Shown: positions 7,825-14,421 of the stretch, piece after piece | Layout: each line of letters begins with the position of its first letter | Position numbering within the stretch: the first letter of the stretch is position 1 | From: an uncultured Mollicutes bacterium | GTDB taxonomy: Bacteria > Bacillota_I > Bacilli_A > RF39 > UBA660 | Reading direction: 5' to 3' | Assembly: GCA_900543055.1 (NCBI GenBank) | Contig: UQQI01000011.1 | Location: forward strand, 1 to 36,546 | DNA length: 36,546 nt | Notes under the pieces: generated by a model | What the model was told of the DNA's origin: nothing | The model's database searches: none | Seen by the model: only the letters and a program-made list of their open reading frames with translations | Program-made: the position numbers and the translations under genes

Positions 7825-8718
7825 TTACTTTGTAAGAGACTTTTTAAAGTTTCCTTCTATTCCTATTCCTTCACTTTTTATCATAAAAGCATTTTTATCT
7901 AGTTCTTTTAAATGTCTTTCTAGGCGTTGCATTTCATATTTTGATAGTGCGGAATAGATTATATTTACTTTTTCGTGATTATAGCCACCTTTTGCATCCC
8001 AGTATGTTGCGTCTCTTTGTAGTTCTTCTTTTATAAAGTTAATTATTGTTTTAGTTTTATCTTTTGTAAATATCATTACATAACTACAAATATTTTGTTC
8101 ATGAGTATTATCTACTACTATACTTGCTATTACTGTATAAATGATTGAATATATCATGGTAGGTAGTCCATATAATAGTCCACATATTGCGTAGATTACG
8201 ATATTTATTGCTCCTCCAATTTTTCCAACTGATAGGTTTCTATTTCGCATACTAATAAGTATTCCTATTATATCTGTTCCTCCACCTGATCCACTTGCTG
8301 ATAGAGTCATTCCACTTCCATATCCTGCAATTATTCCTCCAATTAAGACACAAGTTAATAAATCATTTACAATTGCTTTATCCGGTGTTGGAATAATAGT
8401 TAAAAATATTGTTTGAAATATTACACAAACTAGACTTCTTCTAAAGAATGTTTTACTAATAAATTTATAAGCAAGTACAAATAATGGTAAATTAAGAAGT
8501 AAATTGATAATACCTGATACATCAAATGATGTTTTTATATGTAATACATTTATAAATAAACTTCTTATTAATTGAGCTATACCTAGTATTCCTCCATTAT
8601 ATAGTGAATTAGGTACTAGAAATATGTTTACTGCGAATGCAAATAGAAAACATCCAATAATTGCCTTTATTAAATCTTTAATGTCCCATTTAAATAACTT
8701 ATCTAATAATTCATTCAT
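7825..8718 (-). CDS. YitT family membrane protein (DUF161 + DUF2179)
   Basis: 297 residues. The first roughly 200 form five to six membrane helices with family-type motifs: FAVNIFLVPNSLYNGGILGIAQL and the glycine-rich SASGSGGGTDIIG. The C-terminal 80 residues are the cytosolic DUF2179 domain (SYVMIFTKDKT, DATYWDAKGGYN, VNIIYSALSKYEMQRLERHL). YitT/YpjC/YqfU-type proteins are widespread in Bacillota with unproven, probably transport-related roles; the DUF2179 domain is thought to sense a ligand. The ATG at 8718 follows GAGGGT. Its 110-base leader contains two matched hairpins, the second followed by seven U, suggesting control by attenuation. Confidence 0.85.
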   Translation of the reverse strand: MNELLDKLFKWDIKDLIKAIIGCFLFAFAVNIFLVPNSLYNGGILGIAQLIRSLFINVLHIKTSFDVSGIINLLLNLPLFVLAYKFISKTFFRRSLVCVIFQTIFLTIIPTPDKAIVNDLLTCVLIGGIIAGYGSGMTLSASGSGGGTDIIGILISMRNRNLSVGKIGGAINIVIYAICGLLYGLPTMIYSIIYTVIASIVVDNTHEQNICSYVMIFTKDKTKTIINFIKEELQRDATYWDAKGGYNHEKVNIIYSALSKYEMQRLERHLKELDKNAFMIKSEGIGIEGNFKKSLTK

Positions 8719-8742
8719 AATATTACCCTCTTATTTAAGTAT

Positions 8743-8824
8743 AAAAAAAGGAATACAATTAATTTTAACCTATTAAAGTATTCCAAGTTGAGAAATAATT
8801 AATTTTAACCTATTAAAATCTCTC
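8743..8824 (-). ncRNA. Tandem-hairpin leader RNA before the yitT-like gene
   Basis: The same 21-base unit occurs at 8757-8777 and 8797-8817. Each copy is exactly the loop of a hairpin with a 7-bp stem: GAGAGAU/AUUUCUC (8818-8824 with 8790-8796, one G-U pair) and GGAAUAC/GUAUUCC (8778-8784 with 8750-8756, stated on either strand). The stems share no sequence, the loops are identical, and the linker is 5 nt. Each loop can fold further: UUAAU pairs AUUAA around AGGUUAAA. The second hairpin is followed by seven U (minus strand), like an intrinsic terminator. No known riboswitch core is recognised. It could also terminate read-through from the gene ending at 8881. Confidence 0.55.
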
Positions 8825-8835
8825 TTCATGATTTC

Positions 8836-8864
8836 ATTATAGCACATTTTGTGTGTTTTTTCAA
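8836..8864 (-). promoter_or_regulatory. Strong promoter of the yitT-like gene
   Basis: TTGAAA (-35) and TATAAT (-10) with a 17-base spacer that ends in TGC, giving an extended -10 as well. Expected start near 8829, so the tandem-hairpin leader is transcribed. The spacer contains the near-palindrome CACAAAATGTG, a possible operator. Confidence 0.75.
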
Positions 8865-8880
8865 TATGTATAACTATATT

Positions 8881-9804
8881 TTATGCAATTCTGAAAGCTG
8901 GTGATATACCTGTTGAAGTTGTAGCGTTAGTATTTGCCCAATTTCCATCCGAATATACCGAGAAAAAGTTATATGTTGAATATGAATAACCTGATCGTAA
9001 CCACCAACTAGCATTTTTTTCTTGATATTTTTTTATTACATCAGAATAGTTTGCTGTTGATACACCTTTATTTTTATAATAGTCTAGTTGTTTTGTTTCA
9101 TTTTCTGCTGTATCTGCTCCAATAGCATTTGTTGTGTCAGTTTTTCCCCATATTTCTTTAGTTGATAATAAATATAATTTATCTGTTGATTTAAAGTTGT
9201 TTTCAACCTCTGTTTTTCCATGACTAGATATTACGTTTGTTGCTGTTATTACATTTTGTAAACTGCTTGGTAAAGCGTTATAAATTGTTTCATTTAAATA
9301 TGTTCTTATCTCAGTTGCTGGCCATCCTCCAACATTTGTATTGGAAGAATTCATTTTTTGATTATTGATAATATCTGTAAATTCTATTACAAAGCCACAG
9401 GCAGTCTCGCTTGTTTCACCATTTGTACATTCGGATGTATTCGATATTCTTACAATATGTTTTCCAAAATCGCCAAGGTCAATCTCTTTTTCATCTCCTA
9501 CTACATAATTTGATATTGCCCCTGATTTAACATTATTGGCAATTGTTTCCCAAGAATCTTTTGAAAATTGATTAGTTTTACATATATATCCATCTGGACA
9601 ATTTGTTTTAGCTTTTGTATATAACTCATCAATTGCACTTTGTACATCTGTAGATGATAGTTTACTTGATGTGTTTAAGTATGACACATTTGATGCAGAA
9701 ATAACAGTTGCAGCATATACTGTTGTTCCTGATATTAGTATTCCTGTTATAATACCTAGAATATATTTTTTATTATTTATAATTTTATCTTTTAATTTTT
9801 TCAA
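8881..9804 (-). CDS. Secreted DUF6273-type surface protein, last gene of the fibre operon
   Basis: 307 residues. A signal anchor at about 14-32 (YILGIITGILISGTTVYAA) is followed by a module with DVQSAIDELYTKAKTNCPDGYIC and then a C-terminal domain typical of DUF6273: WPATEIRTYLN, LYLLSTKEIWG, ASWWLRSG and a final GISPAFRI. Such WWLRS..G..PAF.I domains are common in exported proteins of gut Bacillota and resemble ligand- or carbohydrate-facing folds; no enzyme activity is known to me. The likely start is TTG at 9804, six bases after AGGTG, because the in-frame GTG at 9813 is part of that ribosome site. It begins one base after the preceding TasA-like gene, so translation is coupled. Confidence 0.75.
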   Translation of the reverse strand: MKKLKDKIINNKKYILGIITGILISGTTVYAATVISASNVSYLNTSSKLSSTDVQSAIDELYTKAKTNCPDGYICKTNQFSKDSWETIANNVKSGAISNYVVGDEKEIDLGDFGKHIVRISNTSECTNGETSETACGFVIEFTDIINNQKMNSSNTNVGGWPATEIRTYLNETIYNALPSSLQNVITATNVISSHGKTEVENNFKSTDKLYLLSTKEIWGKTDTTNAIGADTAENETKQLDYYKNKGVSTANYSDVIKKYQEKNASWWLRSGYSYSTYNFFSVYSDGNWANTNATTSTGISPAFRIA

Positions 9805-9805
9805 A

Positions 9806-10387
9806 CTAATCACCTACCATCTTAGATATTTCATCTAATGCACATTGCACATCACTACAATTAAGACCTGTTTTTGAATTATCATATGATACCATTAATG
9901 TTTGAGCAGTTTTTAATACTAATTGGACTGTTGTTCTTTTTGATGTATTTGCTGGAAGTGATGTTAATCCATCTTTGTATTTTATTGTGACATATACATC
10001 TTTTTCTGAATTTTCATTAATTACTTTATCTGATTCATTATTACTTATTTCATAAACTATATTTGTATTATTACTTGCGTATAAGTCTTGAGTAGATGAA
10101 ATTATATATGGCATATTTGTTCTATTTCTAATTGTTAATTTATAAGTAATTTGAGATGTTAAGTCTGGTAATTTATTATATAACATAATTTTTTCTGTAC
10201 CATAATCTGCCTTTTCTATTTCTTCTGCATTTCCAACTACATTACTTACTTCTACACCTGTTACCATAAGATCTATGTTTGCTCTTAAAAGAGCAGTTCC
10301 TGCGAGTTGCATATTAGTATTTAAAGAAGCATAGCCTATTGCCATAGTAACAATTAATACGATAAATATATAACTAAGCTTCTTCAT
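9806..10387 (-). CDS. TasA-like small exported protein
   Basis: 193 residues with a SipW-type signal peptide at 1-26 (SYIFIVLIVTMAIGYASLNTNMQL); the GYASLN segment resembles GFAAIS and GYASIT in the three fibre subunits upstream. The body is beta-rich with Thr/Asn-rich strands (YKLTIRNRTNMPYIIS, KRTTVQLVLKTAQTLMVSYDN). The C-terminus, NCSDVQCALDEISKMVGD, repeats the DVQxAxDE motif of the next gene product, suggesting that the two interact or share a module. It sits between the DUF5305 gene and the DUF6273 gene. It is more distant from the three tandem subunits and may be a minor or adaptor subunit. Confidence 0.65.
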   Translation of the reverse strand: MKKLSYIFIVLIVTMAIGYASLNTNMQLAGTALLRANIDLMVTGVEVSNVVGNAEEIEKADYGTEKIMLYNKLPDLTSQITYKLTIRNRTNMPYIISSTQDLYASNNTNIVYEISNNESDKVINENSEKDVYVTIKYKDGLTSLPANTSKRTTVQLVLKTAQTLMVSYDNSKTGLNCSDVQCALDEISKMVGD

Positions 10388-10399
10388 ACTACACCTTCT

Positions 10400-11482
10400 T
10401 TATAATACTTCTATTTCATCTTCAATTAATAATTTTTTACTGTTTTCAAAATCACTTACTTTCATAATATAAATATAACCTATATTATCAGATATTATAT
10501 AAAATACTGCTCTTGTTTTTTCGTTTTGATATAGAATTGGTTTATTTACATTATCTCTTACCGCAATTAATCCATCAAATGTTTTCAATAGTACTATTCT
10601 TAAACTTCTAGTTTCTACTAAACTTTGAATTGATTCAACTACTTTTGTTTCAGATATATATCTACTATAATCAGTTAATATATTTTTTAATCTTTCTTCA
10701 AATAATTCTTCAGGAGTTTTTAAATTTCTTTGTACTAAATATACATATACCATAAATGCTATATCAATTGCTGACAATATGACTATTACTATTAATACAA
10801 TTGCTTTACTGTTGCCTTTTTTATATTGTAATACTGCGTCTTTATTATTAGACAAATCATATTTTAAACTTATATCTGTTGTTCTCTTTGTAAGTGGTAT
10901 TGTTATACTTACTACTGCATTATCTGATAAGCCTTGTTCAAATTTTTCATTATTACCTTGAACATTTACATATAACCCTACTTTTAATAGTGCATCTCCA
11001 TCTATACTATATCTATCTAAGAAAGAAGATGCAAGTTCATTATACTTTTTATAATCAATTGAAATATCTTTTTCATCTATAGTGAAAGAATTATTTACAT
11101 CTTGTATTTCTTTATTATCTAATATCTTATATTTTTTTTCTAAAATATTCTTTCCTTCGGCTGTGTTTATTTGTACTTTAGCATCTATATAATAAGAATA
11201 AGTTAGATCTAATTTTGTATCTGTTTTAAAACTATATTTAAATTCTGTATTTATTTTATTAATTAGAGATGATACATATACTTTATTTTTTCCTAAATAA
11301 TCTTCATCAAAATAATTATTATTATCTAAATATACTTTGTAGTCTAAATCACTACTCTCACTGTAATGTAGTTTATAAGTATTATGAAATGATGAATTAA
11401 ACCATCCTATAAGTCCTAATACTACTAATATGAAGATTCCTATAATTATAAATTTCTTATAATTATTTTTATCTATTACCAT
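10400..11482 (-). CDS. DUF5305 membrane protein
   Basis: 360 residues from the ATG at 11482 (an in-frame GTG at 11491 lies in the GAGGTG ribosome site). There is one membrane segment near the N-terminus (about 10-28), an extracytoplasmic beta-rich domain (YKLHYSESSDLDYKVYL, FKYSFKTDTKLDLTYSYYIDA), a second membrane segment at about 229-250 (IVLIVIVILSAIDIAFMVYVYLV) and a cytosolic tail of some 100 residues (PEELFEERLKNILTDY). This matches DUF5305, which in archaea and Bacillota often sits beside SipW-type signal peptidases and TasA-like proteins. Its place after the peptidase suggests an export or assembly role. The function is inferred from context only. Confidence 0.7.
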   Translation of the reverse strand: MVIDKNNYKKFIIIGIFILVVLGLIGWFNSSFHNTYKLHYSESSDLDYKVYLDNNNYFDEDYLGKNKVYVSSLINKINTEFKYSFKTDTKLDLTYSYYIDAKVQINTAEGKNILEKKYKILDNKEIQDVNNSFTIDEKDISIDYKKYNELASSFLDRYSIDGDALLKVGLYVNVQGNNEKFEQGLSDNAVVSITIPLTKRTTDISLKYDLSNNKDAVLQYKKGNSKAIVLIVIVILSAIDIAFMVYVYLVQRNLKTPEELFEERLKNILTDYSRYISETKVVESIQSLVETRSLRIVLLKTFDGLIAVRDNVNKPILYQNEKTRAVFYIISDNIGYIYIMKVSDFENSKKLLIEDEIEVL

Positions 11483-11492
11483 ATGACTCACC

Positions 11493-12617
11493 TCACTGCA
11501 TTAACTCACTTAAAAGAACTGAAGGTATTCCAATATATTTAATAGTAAGTTCTTTTACTCCTTCAATATCTTCTTCATATACAACCCAATCATCTTTTTC
11601 TTTGTTGTAGTCTCCTTTAGTTATATATGTATTTTCAAACTCTCCATAATTTATTTTTATTATTCTATGTATTATTAATGTACCATTCTTTTTAAATACA
11701 ATTATATCTCCCTTAGATAATTTTTGATTTTTATATTTCTTATATATAATTGCATCTCCCTTATTAATGGTTCCAGTCATTGATTCTGTACCTATTGCAA
11801 TCATATTATAAGTAAATTGGCATGATATTAAATATACTAATCCAATAAATATTATAACTATTACGTAATCATTTAATTTCTTTTTACTTTTTTTATATTC
11901 ACTCATCTTAGGAAGCTTTTTTACCATTAATATTTCTATTAATTCATATAAGAAATATGGATATAGCATAAATAATACACCTTCTAGGAAACTATTTATA
12001 CTTGGTAATATTGGTATTACAAATATATACATATCTATTATTACTCTATATATTAAACATGATTTAATTCCTGATTCTTTTACTAAATAGTTTAGAAAAG
12101 TATTTTTCATAATACTTTGTAGTAACACTACTGTAATAAATGTATATATCTGACTGAATGAATAATATCCATAGGCTTTATTACTTATAATTATATCTAT
12201 TAATATAAATAGAATTAGTAATAATGCTTTTGTTTTCTTTTCTTTATCAGTTAATATATAAGAACTTATATATCTTATTATTTCTGTTAGTACTATTATG
12301 GAAATTGTTAAAATTATTGTTAGTTTTCTCAAATAATTTTTATAAAATACACTATAGTTTATGGAATAACCAGTTTTTAGACTTATTAAATAAAATAAAA
12401 TTAAGAAAGCTAGTGAACTTGCTAGTACTAAGTAAAAATAATTCTTTTCTTTAATAAACGATTCTTTTTTAAATTTATATTTTTTTATTAAATATATTGT
12501 CGTTAGTAATAATACTATTGTTGTTATAATTAGACTTTTTTCTTTAAAATATACAAATGATAAAAGGAGTAAAATGTTTATAATTAGCAATAAAATAGTT
12601 TTATTTAATTGTTTCAT
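11493..12617 (-). CDS. SipW/archaeal-type signal peptidase I with multipass N-terminus
   Basis: 374 residues. The last 110 form an S26B signal peptidase: Ser279 in TESMTGTINKGD, His317 in IIHRII (ER/archaeal type, His rather than Lys) and an Asp in TKGDYN (336). A membrane helix at 251-267 precedes it. The N-terminal 235 residues are unusual: about seven hydrophobic helices (for example 8-23, 28-45, 60-80, 99-121, 131-147), roughly tripling the size of a normal SipW. It sits right after three TasA-like subunits and probably processes their signal peptides, as SipW does for TasA and TapA in Bacillus. The gene ends in TGA, the only such stop among the intact AT-rich genes checked. The ribosome site is weak. 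Confidence 0.85.
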   Translation of the reverse strand: MKQLNKTILLLIINILLLLSFVYFKEKSLIITTIVLLLTTIYLIKKYKFKKESFIKEKNYFYLVLASSLAFLILFYLISLKTGYSINYSVFYKNYLRKLTIILTISIIVLTEIIRYISSYILTDKEKKTKALLLILFILIDIIISNKAYGYYSFSQIYTFITVVLLQSIMKNTFLNYLVKESGIKSCLIYRVIIDMYIFVIPILPSINSFLEGVLFMLYPYFLYELIEILMVKKLPKMSEYKKSKKKLNDYVIVIIFIGLVYLISCQFTYNMIAIGTESMTGTINKGDAIIYKKYKNQKLSKGDIIVFKKNGTLIIHRIIKINYGEFENTYITKGDYNKEKDDWVVYEEDIEGVKELTIKYIGIPSVLLSELMQ

Positions 12618-12641
12618 TATATATCTTTACTCTCTTTCTTA

Positions 12642-13154
12642 TTATGCTGCAGATTGAGCAGTTGCATTTAAATCACAAGTAATCGTTACTCTCTTTGGTG
12701 TTGTTTCTGAATATGTTTTTACTAGTTTTACTGTTATAGTATCAGCATCAGATGTTTCACCTTTTGCAATTATTGTATTAGTTAATGCTCCTCCACGTGT
12801 TATTTGAACATAATCGGTATCATCTGATGTACAATTCATTTCTCCAAGTTGAGCATTATATTGACTATCATTTTTAATTTTATATGTTAATACTGCTTGT
12901 TCATTTAATGTATCTAATGTTTGTGTTGTAAATGTTATTGATTTTCCATCAATTGCTATTGTTGCTGTTGCTCCATCATTTGTACTTGTTGTATCCATTG
13001 CTGCTTCAGAAAATATAACTCCATTTGAAAAGTTGTCATAAGAACCTTTAATGTTAATGTTTCCAGTAAAATTAAGTGTAAGTGATATTGCTGCAAAACC
13101 AACTATTGTTGCTAGTAATAAAACTACAATTGATACTTTGATTTGTTTATTCAT
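12642..13154 (-). CDS. TasA/camelysin-like fibre subunit (third copy)
   Basis: 170 residues. A SipW-type signal peptide (KVSIVVLLLATIVGFAAIS, residues 6-24) is followed by a beta-sandwich-like body: FSNGVIFSEAAMDTTSTNDGA, SITFTTQTLDTLNEQAVLTY, KIKNDSQYNAQLGEMNC and TITCDLNATAQ. Cys108 and Cys160 match a Cys pair in both paralogues, so a disulfide is likely outside the cell. There is no LPXTG sortase signal and no lipobox; retention would depend on polymerisation or an anchor partner. Part of a tandem family of three; by eye it is close to the first copy (13770-14294) and more distant from the second. The ATG at 13154 follows AGAGGT by six bases. Confidence 0.8.
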   Translation of the reverse strand: MNKQIKVSIVVLLLATIVGFAAISLTLNFTGNINIKGSYDNFSNGVIFSEAAMDTTSTNDGATATIAIDGKSITFTTQTLDTLNEQAVLTYKIKNDSQYNAQLGEMNCTSDDTDYVQITRGGALTNTIIAKGETSDADTITVKLVKTYSETTPKRVTITCDLNATAQSAA

Positions 13155-13180
13155 ATTTTTACCTCTTCTTTTAATTTTTT

Positions 13181-13735
13181 TTAGTTATTGTCACATGTTT
13201 TTAATGTTGGATCATTAGGATCATAATCTGTTGCTGTTGCTTGTAATGAACAAGTAACTGTTAATGTTTGCTCAGTAGTATCTGCATATGATTTATTAAG
13301 ATATATAAGAACTGAATCTGAACATGATATACCAGATGGTTTAATAATTGAATCTTGAATATCGTTATTTTCTTGGACATCTACATACTCTTTTGCAGTT
13401 CCTTCTACTTGACAAGTAAGTCCACCTATTCTTGCTCCATATTGACTTCTATTTCTAATATTATAATTTATTTGAAATGAATCTTGAGTTGTTGTTAATG
13501 TCTGAGTTGTAAATGTAAATGATTTTCTGTCTGGTGTAATTGAAATTGTTGCTCCGTCTGTTTTTGATTGTTCATCTGCATAAACTGTTTCAAATTGAAT
13601 GTTGTTTGTAAAGTTTGATTCAATTCCACTTATTGTTGCTGTACCATTTTGTCTTAATGATATTGTGATAGCAGCAAATCCGATAGATCCTAAAGCTATT
13701 ATTGCAAATATTGCTATTTTCATTTGTTTATTCAT
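13181..13735 (-). CDS. TasA/camelysin-like fibre subunit (second copy)
   Basis: 184 residues from the ATG at 13735, six bases after AGAGGT; an in-frame GTG at 13750 lies in the ribosome site and is rejected. Signal peptide at 6-25 (KIAIFAIIALGSIGFAAIT). The body aligns with its neighbours (NFTNNIQFETVYADEQSKTDGATISI, SFTFTTQTL, NIRNRSQYGARIGGLTC, TVTCSLQATA). The family pair is Cys108 and Cys162, and it has two more, Cys138 and Cys181. A distinct acidic tail (DYDPNDPTLKTCDNN) extends beyond the ATA(Q/T) end shared with the others. The extra cysteines and tail make it a candidate for a capping, branching or anchoring subunit rather than the bulk fibre; that is inference. Confidence 0.8.
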   Translation of the reverse strand: MNKQMKIAIFAIIALGSIGFAAITISLRQNGTATISGIESNFTNNIQFETVYADEQSKTDGATISITPDRKSFTFTTQTLTTTQDSFQINYNIRNRSQYGARIGGLTCQVEGTAKEYVDVQENNDIQDSIIKPSGISCSDSVLIYLNKSYADTTEQTLTVTCSLQATATDYDPNDPTLKTCDNN

Positions 13736-13769
13736 TATTTTACCTCTCACTTCTTAAGTATTTGCATCA

Positions 13770-14294
13770 TTATGATGCTGGTTGTGCAGTTGCATTTAAT
13801 GTACAACTTACAGTTATTGTTTTTGGAACTTTTTCTTCATAAGGATGCTTTAATATAATGGAAATAGTATCTTTATCTGATATATTGCCTTTTTTTACAA
13901 TTTGATTTTCAAGTGTTCCTGCTGGTGCTATTTCAATATATTTTGTATCACTAGAAACACAATTTATCTTTCCTACTAAAGCATTATACTGACTATTATT
14001 TTTAATTTTATAATTTAATGTTGACGTTTCATTCAAGACATCTAATGTTTGAGTTGAAAAGGATATTGTTTTTCCGTCTGCAGATATTATTGCGGCAGCT
14101 CCATCCGATTTACTGATTTGATCCATATCTGCTTCTTTAAAGATTATATTGTTTGTAAAATCATTTGGATCACTATTAATTCGAATAATTCCGCTTAAAC
14201 TCATAATTGTTGTAATTGATGCATACCCTACAATTAGACAGAATGCTAAAATGACAATTGCAACTTTAACCTTACCTTTTGTTATACATCTCAT
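13770..14294 (-). CDS. TasA/camelysin-like fibre subunit (first copy)
   Basis: 174 residues as drawn from the ATG at 14294. Hydrophobic signal segment at 9-30 (VKVAIVILAFCLIVGYASIT), then a body matching the third copy (FTNNIIFKEADMDQISKSDGA, TISFSTQTLDVLNETSTLNY, KIKNNSQYNALVGKINC, TVSCTLNATAQ). Cys112 and Cys164 are the conserved pair. The start is uncertain: AGGAGG abuts this ATG with no spacer, while an ATA nine bases downstream aligns with the Met of MNKQ in the paralogues. The predicted transcription start (about 14304) would leave only some ten leader bases. First gene of the operon, with its own promoter at 14311-14339. Confidence 0.8.
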   Translation of the reverse strand: MRCITKGKVKVAIVILAFCLIVGYASITTIMSLSGIIRINSDPNDFTNNIIFKEADMDQISKSDGAAAIISADGKTISFSTQTLDVLNETSTLNYKIKNNSQYNALVGKINCVSSDTKYIEIAPAGTLENQIVKKGNISDKDTISIILKHPYEEKVPKTITVSCTLNATAQPAS

Positions 14295-14310
14295 CCTCCT
14301 ATCTTATTTA

Positions 14311-14339
14311 ATTATATATTATGATGAAATTATTAACAA
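14311..14339 (-). promoter_or_regulatory. Promoter of the fibre operon
   Basis: TTGTTA (-35, 14334-14339) and TATAAT (-10, 14311-14316) on the minus strand with exactly 17 bases between. It lies just upstream of the first TasA-like gene and downstream of the ABC exporter terminator, so the operon from 14294 to 8881 has its own start. Confidence 0.7.
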
Positions 14340-14390
14340 GGAATTCGACTTAATTTATTTTTTTATTTTCTTTTACATTTGTTTACAAAG

Positions 14391-14417
14391 AAAAAAGATT
14401 GTCAAGTTGACAATCTT
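14391..14417 (-). terminator. Intrinsic terminator after the ABC exporter genes
   Basis: AAGATTGTC, loop AACTT, GACAATCTT and a T run on the minus strand directly after the stop at 14422. The 23-base palindrome is nearly perfect. Confidence 0.85.
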
Positions 14418-14421
14418 AATA

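Noticed and set aside
8757..8817. CRISPR or other repeat array
   Set aside because: Only two copies, each exactly the loop of its own hairpin, with no further repeats or spacers and no cas genes.
8743..8829. Known riboswitch or T-box in the yitT-type leader
   Set aside because: No T-box core, no preQ1, SAM, purine, guanidine-II ACGR loop or other core I can recognise.
14400..14412. Consensus TTGACA as a promoter
   Set aside because: It lies in the terminator stem after the ABC exporter and has no acceptable -10 at 16-18 bases; the better promoter is at 14311-14339.
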